49,662 nt of DNA, taken from NCBI GenBank assembly GCA_020024155.1, contig JAHHUE010000005.1:1-49662 (forward strand). The letters are read 5' to 3'. This stretch comes from Oscillospiraceae bacterium. GTDB lineage: Bacteria > Bacillota > Clostridia > Oscillospirales > Ruminococcaceae. The notes under the pieces were generated by a model, which had not been told where the DNA came from, ran no database searches, and worked only from the letters and a program-made list of their open reading frames with translations. Shown here piece by piece: positions 33,634 through 41,963 of this stretch (position 1 is the first letter of the stretch; every line of letters begins with the position of its first letter). Both the position numbers and the translations under genes were made by a program.

Positions 33634-36336
33634 CTATATTTTTTTGCCTTTACGGTATACATTTTTTATTTCATCACATTTCACATCATTTTGAATATTT
33701 GATATATCAGGCATATCTACTTCTATAAAATGTTTTCCATAATATGCGTTAAGATACATTTGTTTGATTTCGCTCATAAGAGGATATCTTGGGTTTGCAC
33801 CTGTACATTGGTCATCAAATGCCTGTTCAACCATTTCATCAAGTGTATCAATGAAAACTTTTTCCTCAATATCATAATCTTTGATTGTGTCTTTGATACC
33901 AACTCTGTGTTTTAAATCATTGATTGCTTTAATAAGACCTTCAAGTTTTTCATTGTCTGAGTTACCTTTTATACCAAGATAATCTGCAATTTCTGCATAT
34001 CTTGCAAGTGTGTGTGGATGGTCATATTGAGAGAATGTCCCCATTTTTACAGGAGTTTCAGATGCGTTGAAACGAAGAACTTCTTCAATCATAAGTGCAT
34101 TTGCAACACCATGTGGAAGGTGATGGAAAGCACCAAGTTTATGTGCCATAGAGTGACAAACACCAAGAAATGCGTTTGCAAATGCCATACCAGCCATAGT
34201 TGCTGCATTAGCCATTTTTTCACGAGCTTCAATATCTGTAAGTCCGTTATCATAAGCACGAGGAAGGTATGTAAATATTGTTTTGAGTGCTTTAAGTGCA
34301 ATGCCGTCTGTATAGTCTGTTGCAAGCATAGAAGCATAAGCTTCAAGTGCGTGTGTTACAGCATCTATACCAGAAGCAGCTGTAAGACCTTTTGGTGCAG
34401 ACATATGGAAATCTGTATCTATTATAGCCATATTTGGCATAAGTTGATAGTCTGCCAAAGGATATTTTACACCGGATTTTTCATCAGTGATAACTGCGAA
34501 AGGTGTAACTTCTGAACCGGTACCGGCAGATGTTGGAATAGCGATAAAGTAAGCTTTTTCGCCCATTTTTGGGAATGTGTATACACGCTTTCTTATATCA
34601 ATAAAACGCATTGCCATATCCATAAAGTCAGCTTCTGGGTGTTCATACATAACCCACATAATTTTGCCGGCATCCATTGCAGAACCACCACCAAGAGCGA
34701 TGATTGTATCTGGTTTGAATGCTCTCATTTGTGCTGCACCTTCTTTTGCACATGCAAGAGTTGGGTCAGGAGCAACATCAAAGAATGTTGTATGGATAAT
34801 ACCCATTTCGTCAAGTTTATCTGTTATAGGTTTTGTATATCCGTTTTCATAAAGAAACTTATCTGTTACGATAAATGCACGTTTTTTACCCATAACATGT
34901 TTAAGCTCGTCAAGAGCAACAGGCAAACAGCCTTTTTTGATATATACCTTCTCAGGTGCACGGAACCAAAGCATATTTTCTCTTCTTTCTGCCACTGTTT
35001 TGATATTTATAAGATGTTTAACACCAACGTTTTCTGAAACAGAGTTGCCACCCCAAGAACCACAACCAAGTGTGAGTGAAGGTGCAAGTTTAAAGTTATA
35101 AAGGTCGCCTATACCTCCTTGAGCAGAAGGTGTGTTTATAAGAATACGGCAAGTTTTCATACGAGCATAGTATTCATTAAGTTTTTCTTGTTCTGTAATT
35201 TCATTGATGTATATTGAAGAAGTATGACCATAGCCACCATCAGCAATAAGCTGTTCAGCTTTTGAAAGAGCATCATTAAAGTCTTTTGCTTTATACATAG
35301 CTAAAACAGGAGAAAGTTTTTCGTGAGCAAATTCCTCAGAAAGTTCTACACTTTCAACTTCGCCAATAAGAATTTTTGTTCCCACTGGAACAGTAACATC
35401 AGCAAGTTTTGCAATTGTAACAGCTTTTTGACCAACTATCTGAGCATTTAAAGCACCATTAACAATTATTGTTTTGCGAACTTTTTCTGTTTCTTCTGGA
35501 GAGAGGAAGTAGCAACCACGAGCAGCAAATTCTTTTTTTACTGTTTCATATATATTTTCGTGAACAATAACAGATTGTTCTGATGCACAAATCATACCAT
35601 TATCAAATGTTTTGGAGTGAATTATTGAGTTTACAGCAAGAAGAATATCAGCGGTTTCGTCAATAATAGCCGGAGTATTACCAGCACCAACACCCAATGC
35701 AGGTTTGCCGCTTGAATATGCAGCTTTAACCATACCAGGACCACCAGTTGCAAGGATTATATCAGATTCCTGCATAACTGTATTTGTTAATTCAAGAGAT
35801 GGAACATCAATCCAATCAATAATACCTTCAGGAGCACCGGCAGCAACAGCAGCTTCAAGAACTAATTTAGCAGCAGCAATTGTTGATTTTTTTGCTCTTG
35901 GATGAGGTGAAATTATAATTGCATTGCGAGTTTTAAGTGCAAGAAGACATTTGAAAATTGCTGTTGATGTTGGGTTTGTTGTTGGAATAACAGCAGCTAT
36001 AACACCAATTGGTTCAGCAATCTTTTTTATACCGTAAGCTTTATCCTCTTCTATTATACCACAAGTTTTTGTATCTTTATATGCATTATATATATATTCA
36101 GCAGCATAGTTGTTTTTTATTACTTTATCTTCAACTATGCCCATACCTGTTTCTTCAACAGCAAGCTTTGCAAGAGAAATTCTTGCTTTGTTAGCAGCAG
36201 AAGCAGCTGCAAGAAAAATTTTATCAACTTGTTTTTGAGTGTATGATGCATAAATTTTTTGGGCATTTCTTGTATGCACAAAAGCTTCTTCAAGTTTTTC
36301 AACACTGTCTACAATTTCGTAAATTTTATTCTCCAT
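33634..36336 (-). CDS. adhE: Bifunctional acetaldehyde-CoA/alcohol dehydrogenase
   Basis: The 900-residue enzyme reduces acetyl-CoA to acetaldehyde and then to ethanol with NADH. The first half is the aldehyde dehydrogenase, with catalytic Cys in DNGMICASEQSVIV. The second half is an iron-dependent alcohol dehydrogenase, with IIALGGGSAMDAGK and metal-ligand histidines in GVCHSMAHKLGAFHHLPHG. The ATG at 36336 follows AGGAGG; a longer frame from 36420 lacks a ribosome binding site. AdhE forms cytoplasmic spirosomes. A Rex-type box in the leader suggests control by the NADH/NAD ratio. The downstream phosphotransferase and ferredoxin genes follow with short gaps. Confidence 0.96.
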   Translation of the reverse strand: MENKIYEIVDSVEKLEEAFVHTRNAQKIYASYTQKQVDKIFLAAASAANKARISLAKLAVEETGMGIVEDKVIKNNYAAEYIYNAYKDTKTCGIIEEDKAYGIKKIAEPIGVIAAVIPTTNPTSTAIFKCLLALKTRNAIIISPHPRAKKSTIAAAKLVLEAAVAAGAPEGIIDWIDVPSLELTNTVMQESDIILATGGPGMVKAAYSSGKPALGVGAGNTPAIIDETADILLAVNSIIHSKTFDNGMICASEQSVIVHENIYETVKKEFAARGCYFLSPEETEKVRKTIIVNGALNAQIVGQKAVTIAKLADVTVPVGTKILIGEVESVELSEEFAHEKLSPVLAMYKAKDFNDALSKAEQLIADGGYGHTSSIYINEITEQEKLNEYYARMKTCRILINTPSAQGGIGDLYNFKLAPSLTLGCGSWGGNSVSENVGVKHLINIKTVAERRENMLWFRAPEKVYIKKGCLPVALDELKHVMGKKRAFIVTDKFLYENGYTKPITDKLDEMGIIHTTFFDVAPDPTLACAKEGAAQMRAFKPDTIIALGGGSAMDAGKIMWVMYEHPEADFMDMAMRFIDIRKRVYTFPKMGEKAYFIAIPTSAGTGSEVTPFAVITDEKSGVKYPLADYQLMPNMAIIDTDFHMSAPKGLTAASGIDAVTHALEAYASMLATDYTDGIALKALKTIFTYLPRAYDNGLTDIEAREKMANAATMAGMAFANAFLGVCHSMAHKLGAFHHLPHGVANALMIEEVLRFNASETPVKMGTFSQYDHPHTLARYAEIADYLGIKGNSDNEKLEGLIKAINDLKHRVGIKDTIKDYDIEEKVFIDTLDEMVEQAFDDQCTGANPRYPLMSEIKQMYLNAYYGKHFIEVDMPDISNIQNDVKCDEIKNVYRKGKKI

Positions 36337-36440
36337 ATTTCCTCCTGATATATGTAAAAAATATTTAAGGCTTATTTTTAGCAACAATTTAATATTGAAA
36401 ATTATGGATTTTAATTTCAATAATTTTTGTTGATTTCTAT

Positions 36441-36458
36441 TTGTTATTATTTTAACAA
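36441..36458. promoter_or_regulatory. Rex-type operator before adhE
   Basis: TTGTTATTATTTTAACAA has arms TTGTTA and TAACAA around 6 bases, which matches the redox repressor Rex consensus of Firmicutes. It lies about 105 bp before the adhE ATG. Confidence 0.7.
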
Positions 36459-36486
36459 ACTATTTGTTGACTGAATATTCTCAAAT

Positions 36487-36515
36487 TCTATAACGAGTGT
36501 TATAAAATTTGATAA
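36487..36515 (-). promoter_or_regulatory. Candidate adhE promoter
   Basis: On the minus strand, TTATCA (36515-36510) and TATAGA (36492-36487) are 17 bp apart. The Rex-type box would lie about 20-40 bp after the start. Confidence 0.4.
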
Positions 36516-36520
36516 CTCAC
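36495..36520. repeat. Imperfect inverted repeat at the adhE promoter
   Basis: GAGTGTTAT (36495-36503) and ATAACTCAC (36512-36520) agree at 7 of 9 paired positions. The repeat overlaps the candidate -35 box and spacer, so it may bind the neighbouring LysR-type regulator. Confidence 0.4.
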
Positions 36521-36579
36521 TCAGCTATTTGTTTTACATATATTAGTATGAAACAATTTATGTAATATAAGAGATAAAA

Positions 36580-37500
36580 TTACAAATATTTTCTTTTTGA
36601 CATACAAAGCTCAGTTATAAATTGTTTGTCTAGCTCAGAAAGAGTGTATCCTTTTTTATAAATGAGAAAATCTTTATATATTTTTTTGTTGTCATTGCAT
36701 TTCTTTTGTGTAAGATTAAATCTTTCAAGTAAATTATTTGAAACAGGTGAAACCCACATAAAAGTTTCTTTGTTTGCAGAAAGTAAGTCAAACTGGCTTG
36801 CACGGTCAAAAACAAAAATATGTCTTTTTATGTTTTCGTTAAATTCTTCCTTAGAAGTTTTGTTAAGTGGTAATAGTGGCATATAAGGGTCACCATGAGT
36901 TATTTCAATATAATTGCTCAAATCATCAAATGTAATCATTTCTTGTTTTGCAAGAAGACTATCGGCACTGACTAAAATCTGATATGTAAATTCACAAATA
37001 AGCTCATAATCTAGTCCTTTTTCATCTAGCAATGTTTTGAAAATATTGTCGTGCTTTTGCTGATGACGCACAATTCCAAGTTTATAATCATGATTTATAA
37101 TATTATCAATAACCATTTTAGAGTTAGTTTCTTGGTAGAAAATATCTATTGCATTGTCACTTATTGATTTTGAAAACTCAGTAAATGCTTCTGCAATATA
37201 TGATGCGCGTGGAACAGAAATGGAAAATGATTGTTTTTTCTGTGCATTATGATTATATATATTTTCGATATTTTCAATTTGATTTAATATAGATTTTGCA
37301 TAGTTTATAAACTCTTCTCCATCAGGAGTTAGTATCATACCTTTTGATGTTCTATCAAATATAACAATGCCAAGATTACTTTCAAGTTCTTTTATGGCAC
37401 GACTAATATTTGGAACAGCAGTAAGTAAAGTTTCGGCTGCTTTTCCCAAAGAACCAGCTTTTGCAACTTCATAAGCGTATTTAAGATGTAATATATTCAT
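36580..37500 (-). CDS. LysR-family transcriptional regulator
   Basis: The 306-residue protein has an N-terminal winged helix (YAYEVAKAGSLGKAAETLL, then ISRAIKELESNLGIVIFDR) and a periplasmic-binding-like effector domain from about residue 90. ATG at 37500 is chosen because the domain starts there and GGGAG precedes it; a longer frame to 37560 adds unrelated residues. It lies upstream of adhE in the same direction, unlike the usual divergent LysR layout. Control of adhE is plausible but not shown. The effector is unknown. Confidence 0.88.
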   Translation of the reverse strand: MNILHLKYAYEVAKAGSLGKAAETLLTAVPNISRAIKELESNLGIVIFDRTSKGMILTPDGEEFINYAKSILNQIENIENIYNHNAQKKQSFSISVPRASYIAEAFTEFSKSISDNAIDIFYQETNSKMVIDNIINHDYKLGIVRHQQKHDNIFKTLLDEKGLDYELICEFTYQILVSADSLLAKQEMITFDDLSNYIEITHGDPYMPLLPLNKTSKEEFNENIKRHIFVFDRASQFDLLSANKETFMWVSPVSNNLLERFNLTQKKCNDNKKIYKDFLIYKKGYTLSELDKQFITELCMSKRKYL

Positions 37501-37646
37501 ATAATAGTTACTCCCAACAGTGTTATTGAATAAGTATATCATAATAAACGGATAATGCAAAAATAATATAATTATATTTATATCACAGTTGATATTTATT
37601 AAAAAAATTGATATTATGAATTTAATTTAACATTGGAGGTGGTTTT

Positions 37647-38297
37647 TTGAAAAAACACATTGTATGCATAGGAGATTCAAATACTCATGGGTATTGTGCC
37701 GACCCAACTGATTGTGCTGATGGAGGTATTCGATTTAACGAAGATGAAAGATGGACTTGCCTTTTACAAAAAGCATTGGGTGATGAGTATTTAGTTACAG
37801 AGGAAGGATTGTCAGGTCGAACAACAGTTTTTCCAGACCCATTACACGAAAATATGGATGTTTTACCATATTTGCCGGCATTACTTAAAAGTCACGAAGA
37901 TATTGATTTGCTGATAATTATGCTTGGAACCAATGATACAAAAGACAGATTTTCTGCAACATCAGCAGTGATATCAATAGGATTGGAAAGATTGGTGCGA
38001 AAAGCAATGAGCGTTGATTGTTGGGGAAATAAAGCACCAAATATTTTGATTGTTGCACCAGCACCAATACTTTCAGAAATAAAAAATTCAGCTTATGCAG
38101 AAACAATGGGATACCATTGTGCTGAAAAGTCACAGCAACTGGCAAAATATTATAAAGAAAAAGCAGAACAATTGGGTGTTCATTTTATGGATGCAAATGG
38201 ATGTGAAGTCAATACAATAGACTATACACATCTTACTAAAAAAGGTCATAGACAATTGTCAGATATGTTTACATCAGTTGTACCAAAGCTGGTTTAA
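37647..38297 (+). CDS. SGNH/GDSL hydrolase
   Basis: The 216-residue cytoplasmic esterase-like protein has block I IGDSNTHGY with nucleophile Ser11, block III MLGTNDTKD and block V DYTHLTKKGH with the catalytic Asp and His. The length and motifs fit the arylesterase/TesA-like class. TTG is the start, directly after GGAGGTGG. The following sialic-acid genes suggest removal of O-acetyl groups from sialic acid or another sugar, but that is inferred from position only. No signal peptide is present, so it would act on imported substrate. Confidence 0.88.
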   Translation: MKKHIVCIGDSNTHGYCADPTDCADGGIRFNEDERWTCLLQKALGDEYLVTEEGLSGRTTVFPDPLHENMDVLPYLPALLKSHEDIDLLIIMLGTNDTKDRFSATSAVISIGLERLVRKAMSVDCWGNKAPNILIVAPAPILSEIKNSAYAETMGYHCAEKSQQLAKYYKEKAEQLGVHFMDANGCEVNTIDYTHLTKKGHRQLSDMFTSVVPKLV

Positions 38298-38368
38298 ATA
38301 TGCCTAATTAAGAACAAACAAAATTAAATCTAAACTCTTATTTTACAAAAATACAAACGGAGGTATAT

Positions 38369-38818
38369 ATGTCAAAATTTGAAGAAGTGAGAAAATACTC
38401 AGAAGAAGCATATAATTTTATGAATAATTTTGTTCCTGAAAATTACGAAGATGGAAGATATGACCTTAATGAAAATGGGTTGTTCGTAAACATTCAAACC
38501 TATATGACAAATCCAAGAGAAAATCAAAAATACGAAGCTCATAAAAGATATATTGATGTTCAATATATTATAAACGGTAAAGAGGGATTTTGTCTTGAAG
38601 ATATGGACAAAATGGATAGCTCAACTATTGTTACACCTTATAGTGAAGAAAACGACATTATGTTTTTTTCAAATGTTACAAAAGGTAAGTATTATGAGCT
38701 TAGTTCTGGAGAATTTTTAGTTATGACACCAGAATGTGCTCATATGCCAGGTATAGCAGTTGGAACTCCATCAAAAACAAGAAAAATGGTAGTAAAAATT
38801 CCAGTGGATAATAATTAG
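38369..38818 (+). CDS. YhcH/YjgK/YiaL-family protein
   Basis: The 149-residue cupin-like protein has the family core HKRYIDVQYIINGKEGF, the acidic metal-site region and FLVMTPECAHMPGIAVG near the end. YhcH of E. coli lies in the nan operon and is linked to handling of sialic acid or other open-chain/anomeric sugars. Its place before an epimerase and a NanA lyase supports the same role here. A strong GGAGG precedes the ATG. A bidirectional terminator follows. Confidence 0.9.
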   Translation: MSKFEEVRKYSEEAYNFMNNFVPENYEDGRYDLNENGLFVNIQTYMTNPRENQKYEAHKRYIDVQYIINGKEGFCLEDMDKMDSSTIVTPYSEENDIMFFSNVTKGKYYELSSGEFLVMTPECAHMPGIAVGTPSKTRKMVVKIPVDNN

Positions 38819-38823
38819 AAAAA

Positions 38824-38878
38824 TAAAAAAGAACCATAAGATAGTCAGTGAATAGCTAACTTATGGTTCTTTATTTTT
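38824..38878. terminator. Bidirectional terminator between the YhcH and DUF624 genes
   Basis: AAAGAACCATAAG (38828-38840) pairs with CTTATGGTTCTTT (38860-38872), with T-rich flanks on both strands. Confidence 0.8.
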
Positions 38879-39485
38879 ACTGATGTTTTTTAAATGCTTT
38901 TTCAATGAATATAGAGTTTATATATGTAACTGCAAAAGGGATGAATACAACAGGAAATATAAGCCTTGTTGTAAAATAGAAAGACACTGCAAAAATTACA
39001 GACATAATTATTGTTGAAAATAAATGTGCAAAAACAAATTTAAAAGAAGTTATTGCAAGTTGAGAAAATGTAAATTCATATCTTGAAAAAATAGGAGAAA
39101 TCCAACATATAAATCCAAATGGAATAATTGAAAATACACAGTTAAAAATTAAAAACATAAATGAAACTCTTAGGCCTGCAATAGCGCCATTCCATAAAAA
39201 TACAAACTGGTATGTCATAATAAACATTATAATTATTATCAGTATGCTTATTGGTATGCCATCTTTAAGATTTTTTTTGAAAGTATCAAAGAAACAAGAA
39301 TATATGTGTTCTTGTTTTCCACGAATACATTTTACAACAGAATTATAAAGAGCTGCATTTGAAGCACCAATTGTAATTATTGGCAAACAACAAACAACCC
39401 ATAATAAACTTAGCATTAAAACATCTGCAACTTTACCACAAAAAGTAAAAAAACCATTGGTTTGGTCAAAAATTCGATTAAACAT
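38877..39485 (-). CDS. DUF624 (YesL-family) membrane protein
   Basis: The 202-residue protein has about five predicted membrane helices. It carries the family start (FCGKVADVLMLSLLWVVCCL, then PIITIGASNAALY) and the Lys-rich cytoplasmic loop TFKKNLKDGIP. YesL-type proteins occur in carbohydrate-uptake loci, but their job is unknown. It runs opposite to the flanking sialic-acid genes and shares a control region with the epimerase gene. Confidence 0.87.
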   Translation of the reverse strand: MFNRIFDQTNGFFTFCGKVADVLMLSLLWVVCCLPIITIGASNAALYNSVVKCIRGKQEHIYSCFFDTFKKNLKDGIPISILIIIIMFIMTYQFVFLWNGAIAGLRVSFMFLIFNCVFSIIPFGFICWISPIFSRYEFTFSQLAITSFKFVFAHLFSTIIMSVIFAVSFYFTTRLIFPVVFIPFAVTYINSIFIEKAFKKHQ

Positions 39486-39610
39486 AAAATTTCTCCAAAA
39501 TTAAAAATATACAATATATGATAACATAAACTTATAAAATATCAACATTGTACAACTTTGTTTGTGTGTTTTGCAAAAAAATTATGACTGCTTTTTGGAT
39601 AAATACATAA

Positions 39611-39622
39611 AATAAATTTTCA
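39611..39622. promoter_or_regulatory. Candidate RpiR-type operator before the epimerase gene
   Basis: AATAAATTTTCA is the reverse complement of TGAAAATTTATT. The same 12-mer recurs before the binding-protein gene (41804-41815), within a longer shared context GATAAA-TACA-AAAATAA. It is a candidate site for the neighbouring RpiR regulator. Confidence 0.45.
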
Positions 39623-39635
39623 TAAAAATAAAACA

Positions 39636-39652
39636 TTGAAAATAATTTCCAA
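39636..39652. promoter_or_regulatory. Palindromic candidate RpiR operator
   Basis: TTGAAAATAATTTCCAA is a near-perfect palindrome (6 of 7 arm positions) and resembles the motif repeated upstream of the binding-protein gene. It lies about 50 bp before the epimerase ATG. Confidence 0.5.
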
Positions 39653-39701
39653 AGGAATTATAATGAAATCAAGAATACATTGTCAGGAGGAATATTGTAC
39701 A

Positions 39702-40910
39702 ATGAATAATGAAAAAGTTTTAATAGATGCAAGAGATTGGGCCCGTGCAGAACTTGAAAAAAGTATAAATTTTTGGCTTAAAAACGGTATGGATAAAGAA
39801 AACGGAGGCGTTTATACTTGCTTGAAAACTGACGGCACAATTTATTCAACAGATAAAAGTGTTTGGATGCAGGGCAGATGTGGCTGGATATTTGCATATC
39901 TTTGTAAAGTATATGGTGTAAAGCAAGAATGGCTTGACGCATCAAAAAGTTGTCTTGACTTTATGGAAAAATACTGTATAAATCGTGAAAAAGGCAACAG
40001 AATGTACTTTACTGTTACAGCTGACGGCAAACCTTTGCGTCAACGCAGATATTGTTTCTCAGAAGGTTTTTACTGTATAGCCAATGCAGAATATTATGGT
40101 GTTACTGGGGATAAGGAATGTCTTGAAAGAGCTAGAAATGCTTATGAACTTATTTACAACTTAAATAATGGACTAATTGATGACCCAACAGGAATGGGGC
40201 CAAAAACAATACCGGAAACAAGAACAGGCAGAGGTCTTGCAGACCCTATGATTTTCCTTAACACAACAGCTATAATGCGTCGTGTTGACCCAGAAAGAGA
40301 AGAATTATACACAAAAAGAGCAAAAGAATGTACGGATATAATAACTAAATATCACTTTAAGAAAGACCTTGGATGTACACTTGAAACAGTTGGACTTAAC
40401 GGCGAAGTTATGACTGATGTTACAGCAGGAAGAGTTGTTAACCCAGGTCATGATATTGAATGTGCATGGTTTTTGATTGAAGAAGCAAAATATACAAATA
40501 ATCAAGATACTTATAATACAGCAATTGATATTTTTAATTGTGCAATAAATGCTGGTTGGGATAAGGAATATGGTGGATTACTCTACTTTATAGATTGCCT
40601 TGGCAATCCTCCAGAAAGCTATGAACACGATATGAAATTGTGGTGGCCTCATAATGAAACACTTATTGCATCTATGATGATTTATAGAGATACTGGTAAA
40701 CAAGAATATCTTGATTGGTTTGTGAAAACTATGGATTACTGCAAAGAACATTTTGCAGAAAAAGAATATGGCGAATGGTATGGATATTTGCGCAGAGATG
40801 GCAAACCAACTATGCCAGCAGCAAAGGGAAGTACATTTAAAGGACCTTTCCATGTTCCACGCAGTTTGATAATGGTAGAACAGATGATAAATGAAATTTT
40901 AGAAAAATAG
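39702..40910 (+). CDS. AGE-family N-acylglucosamine 2-epimerase
   Basis: This 402-residue alpha-toroid enzyme interconverts N-acetylmannosamine and N-acetylglucosamine. Family motifs include WMQGRCGWIFAYL, FCFSEGFY-like sequence near residue 125, PGHDIECAWFLIEEA with a catalytic His, and LWWPHNETLIASMM with the second His. ATG at 39702 is preferred because AGGAGG lies 11 bp before it; ATG at 39663 is a possible longer start. The NanA product ManNAc, made by the gene at 45 kb, is the natural substrate. Cellobiose epimerases share the fold, but context favours amino sugars. Confidence 0.88.
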   Translation: MNNEKVLIDARDWARAELEKSINFWLKNGMDKENGGVYTCLKTDGTIYSTDKSVWMQGRCGWIFAYLCKVYGVKQEWLDASKSCLDFMEKYCINREKGNRMYFTVTADGKPLRQRRYCFSEGFYCIANAEYYGVTGDKECLERARNAYELIYNLNNGLIDDPTGMGPKTIPETRTGRGLADPMIFLNTTAIMRRVDPEREELYTKRAKECTDIITKYHFKKDLGCTLETVGLNGEVMTDVTAGRVVNPGHDIECAWFLIEEAKYTNNQDTYNTAIDIFNCAINAGWDKEYGGLLYFIDCLGNPPESYEHDMKLWWPHNETLIASMMIYRDTGKQEYLDWFVKTMDYCKEHFAEKEYGEWYGYLRRDGKPTMPAAKGSTFKGPFHVPRSLIMVEQMINEILEK

Positions 40911-40923
40911 AAGGTAGCAAAAA

Positions 40924-41766
40924 ATGACAGATTCAAATGTTTTTTCAAAAATAGTAGACGGATATTACAAATTTACAGCATCAGAAAAGAAAGTATCTGA
41001 TTATATAATAAATGAACGCAAAAATGTTCAGTATATGTCTATATCTGAACTATCAGAGGCTTGTAATGTTGCAGAAGCAACTATATCAAGATTTTGCAAA
41101 ACATTAGGATATAAGGGATATAATGCTTTTAAACTTGCAATAGCAAACGCCTCCGAAATTGAAAAACGTACGAATCTTATTGAAGAAGACGGATCTGTTG
41201 CAGAAATTGCTAAAAGCAGGGCAAATGCTAATATAGATGTTATAAAACAAACAATGAGTTTGATAAATTTTGATAAAATTCAGGAAGCTGCAAAAGTTTT
41301 GGCAAATTCAAAAAAAGTTTTATGTATGGGACAAGGTGGGTCTGCAATTATTGCAGAGGAAGCAGCACACTTGTTTTCTATGTCTTTTAGCAATTTTTAT
41401 CCTGTTGGTGAATCTCATATGCAGATGATTGCAGCGGCAGGTTTATCTGAGGAAGATAGTGTATTGTATTTTTCTTATTCTGGTGCAACGAGAGATTTGG
41501 AAGATTCCTTTTATGTTGCAAAGTCAAAAAATGCAAAAGTTATTTTGGTTACTCGTTTTCCAAAATCTCCTATTGCTATGAAAGCAGATATTGTTTTAAT
41601 ATGTGGGTCAAAAGAAAGCCCATTGCAACTTGGTTCTGTGGAGGCAAGAATATCTCAATTATACCTTCTTGATCTGCTTTATCATGAAATGTGTATGCAA
41701 AATCCAGAAAAATCGGAAGAACATAAAAACAATGTTGCAGAGGCAGTATCTTTAAAACACCTATAA
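40924..41766 (+). CDS. RpiR-family regulator (candidate NanR)
   Basis: The 280-residue protein has an N-terminal HTH domain (about 1-80; MSISELSEACNVAEATISRF is the recognition region) and a SIS sugar-phosphate-binding domain (about 120-260; VLCMGQGGSAIIAEEAAHLF and VLYFSYSGATRDLEDS). RpiR proteins with this layout control amino-sugar genes; several NanR regulators of Firmicutes sialic-acid operons belong here. It lies 13 bp after the epimerase gene, within the set it probably controls. The effector would be a phosphorylated amino sugar. Confidence 0.9.
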   Translation: MTDSNVFSKIVDGYYKFTASEKKVSDYIINERKNVQYMSISELSEACNVAEATISRFCKTLGYKGYNAFKLAIANASEIEKRTNLIEEDGSVAEIAKSRANANIDVIKQTMSLINFDKIQEAAKVLANSKKVLCMGQGGSAIIAEEAAHLFSMSFSNFYPVGESHMQMIAAAGLSEEDSVLYFSYSGATRDLEDSFYVAKSKNAKVILVTRFPKSPIAMKADIVLICGSKESPLQLGSVEARISQLYLLDLLYHEMCMQNPEKSEEHKNNVAEAVSLKHL

Positions 41767-41800
41767 ATTTGAAAATTTTTTGATAAAATACACAAAATAA

Positions 41801-41815
41801 GGAAATAAATTTTCA
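41801..41815. promoter_or_regulatory. Candidate RpiR operator, upstream copy
   Basis: GGAAATAAATTTTCA contains the 12-mer shared with 39611-39622. Its reverse complement TGAAAATTTATTTCC resembles 39636-39652, with one extra base. Confidence 0.5.
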
Positions 41816-41829
41816 CATAATGTAGATTT

Positions 41830-41844
41830 TGAAAATTTATTGCA
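41830..41844. promoter_or_regulatory. Candidate RpiR operator, promoter-proximal copy
   Basis: TGAAAATTTATTGCA matches the reverse complement of the upstream copy at 13 of 15 positions, and lies 29 bp from it in the opposite direction. It ends 7 bp before the -35 box. Confidence 0.5.
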
Positions 41845-41851
41845 AAATATA

Positions 41852-41880
41852 TTGACTTTATCTACTAAATTATGTAAGAT
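41852..41880 (+). promoter_or_regulatory. Promoter of the ABC importer operon
   Basis: TTGACT (41852-41857) and TAAGAT (41875-41880) are 17 bp apart, about 84 bp before the binding-protein ATG. Confidence 0.6.
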
Positions 41881-41963
41881 TTAAACAGAAGTTGTTATTA
41901 AAATGTTTTATAGTTATACATTTTATACAAACTTAGAATCGTATTAAAATAGGAGGATAAGAA

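Noticed and set aside
34012..34515. Open frame of 167 codons opposite adhE
   Set aside because: It is Cys/Ser-rich noise typical of antisense frames in this codon usage, with no ribosome binding site. AdhE on the other strand is beyond doubt.
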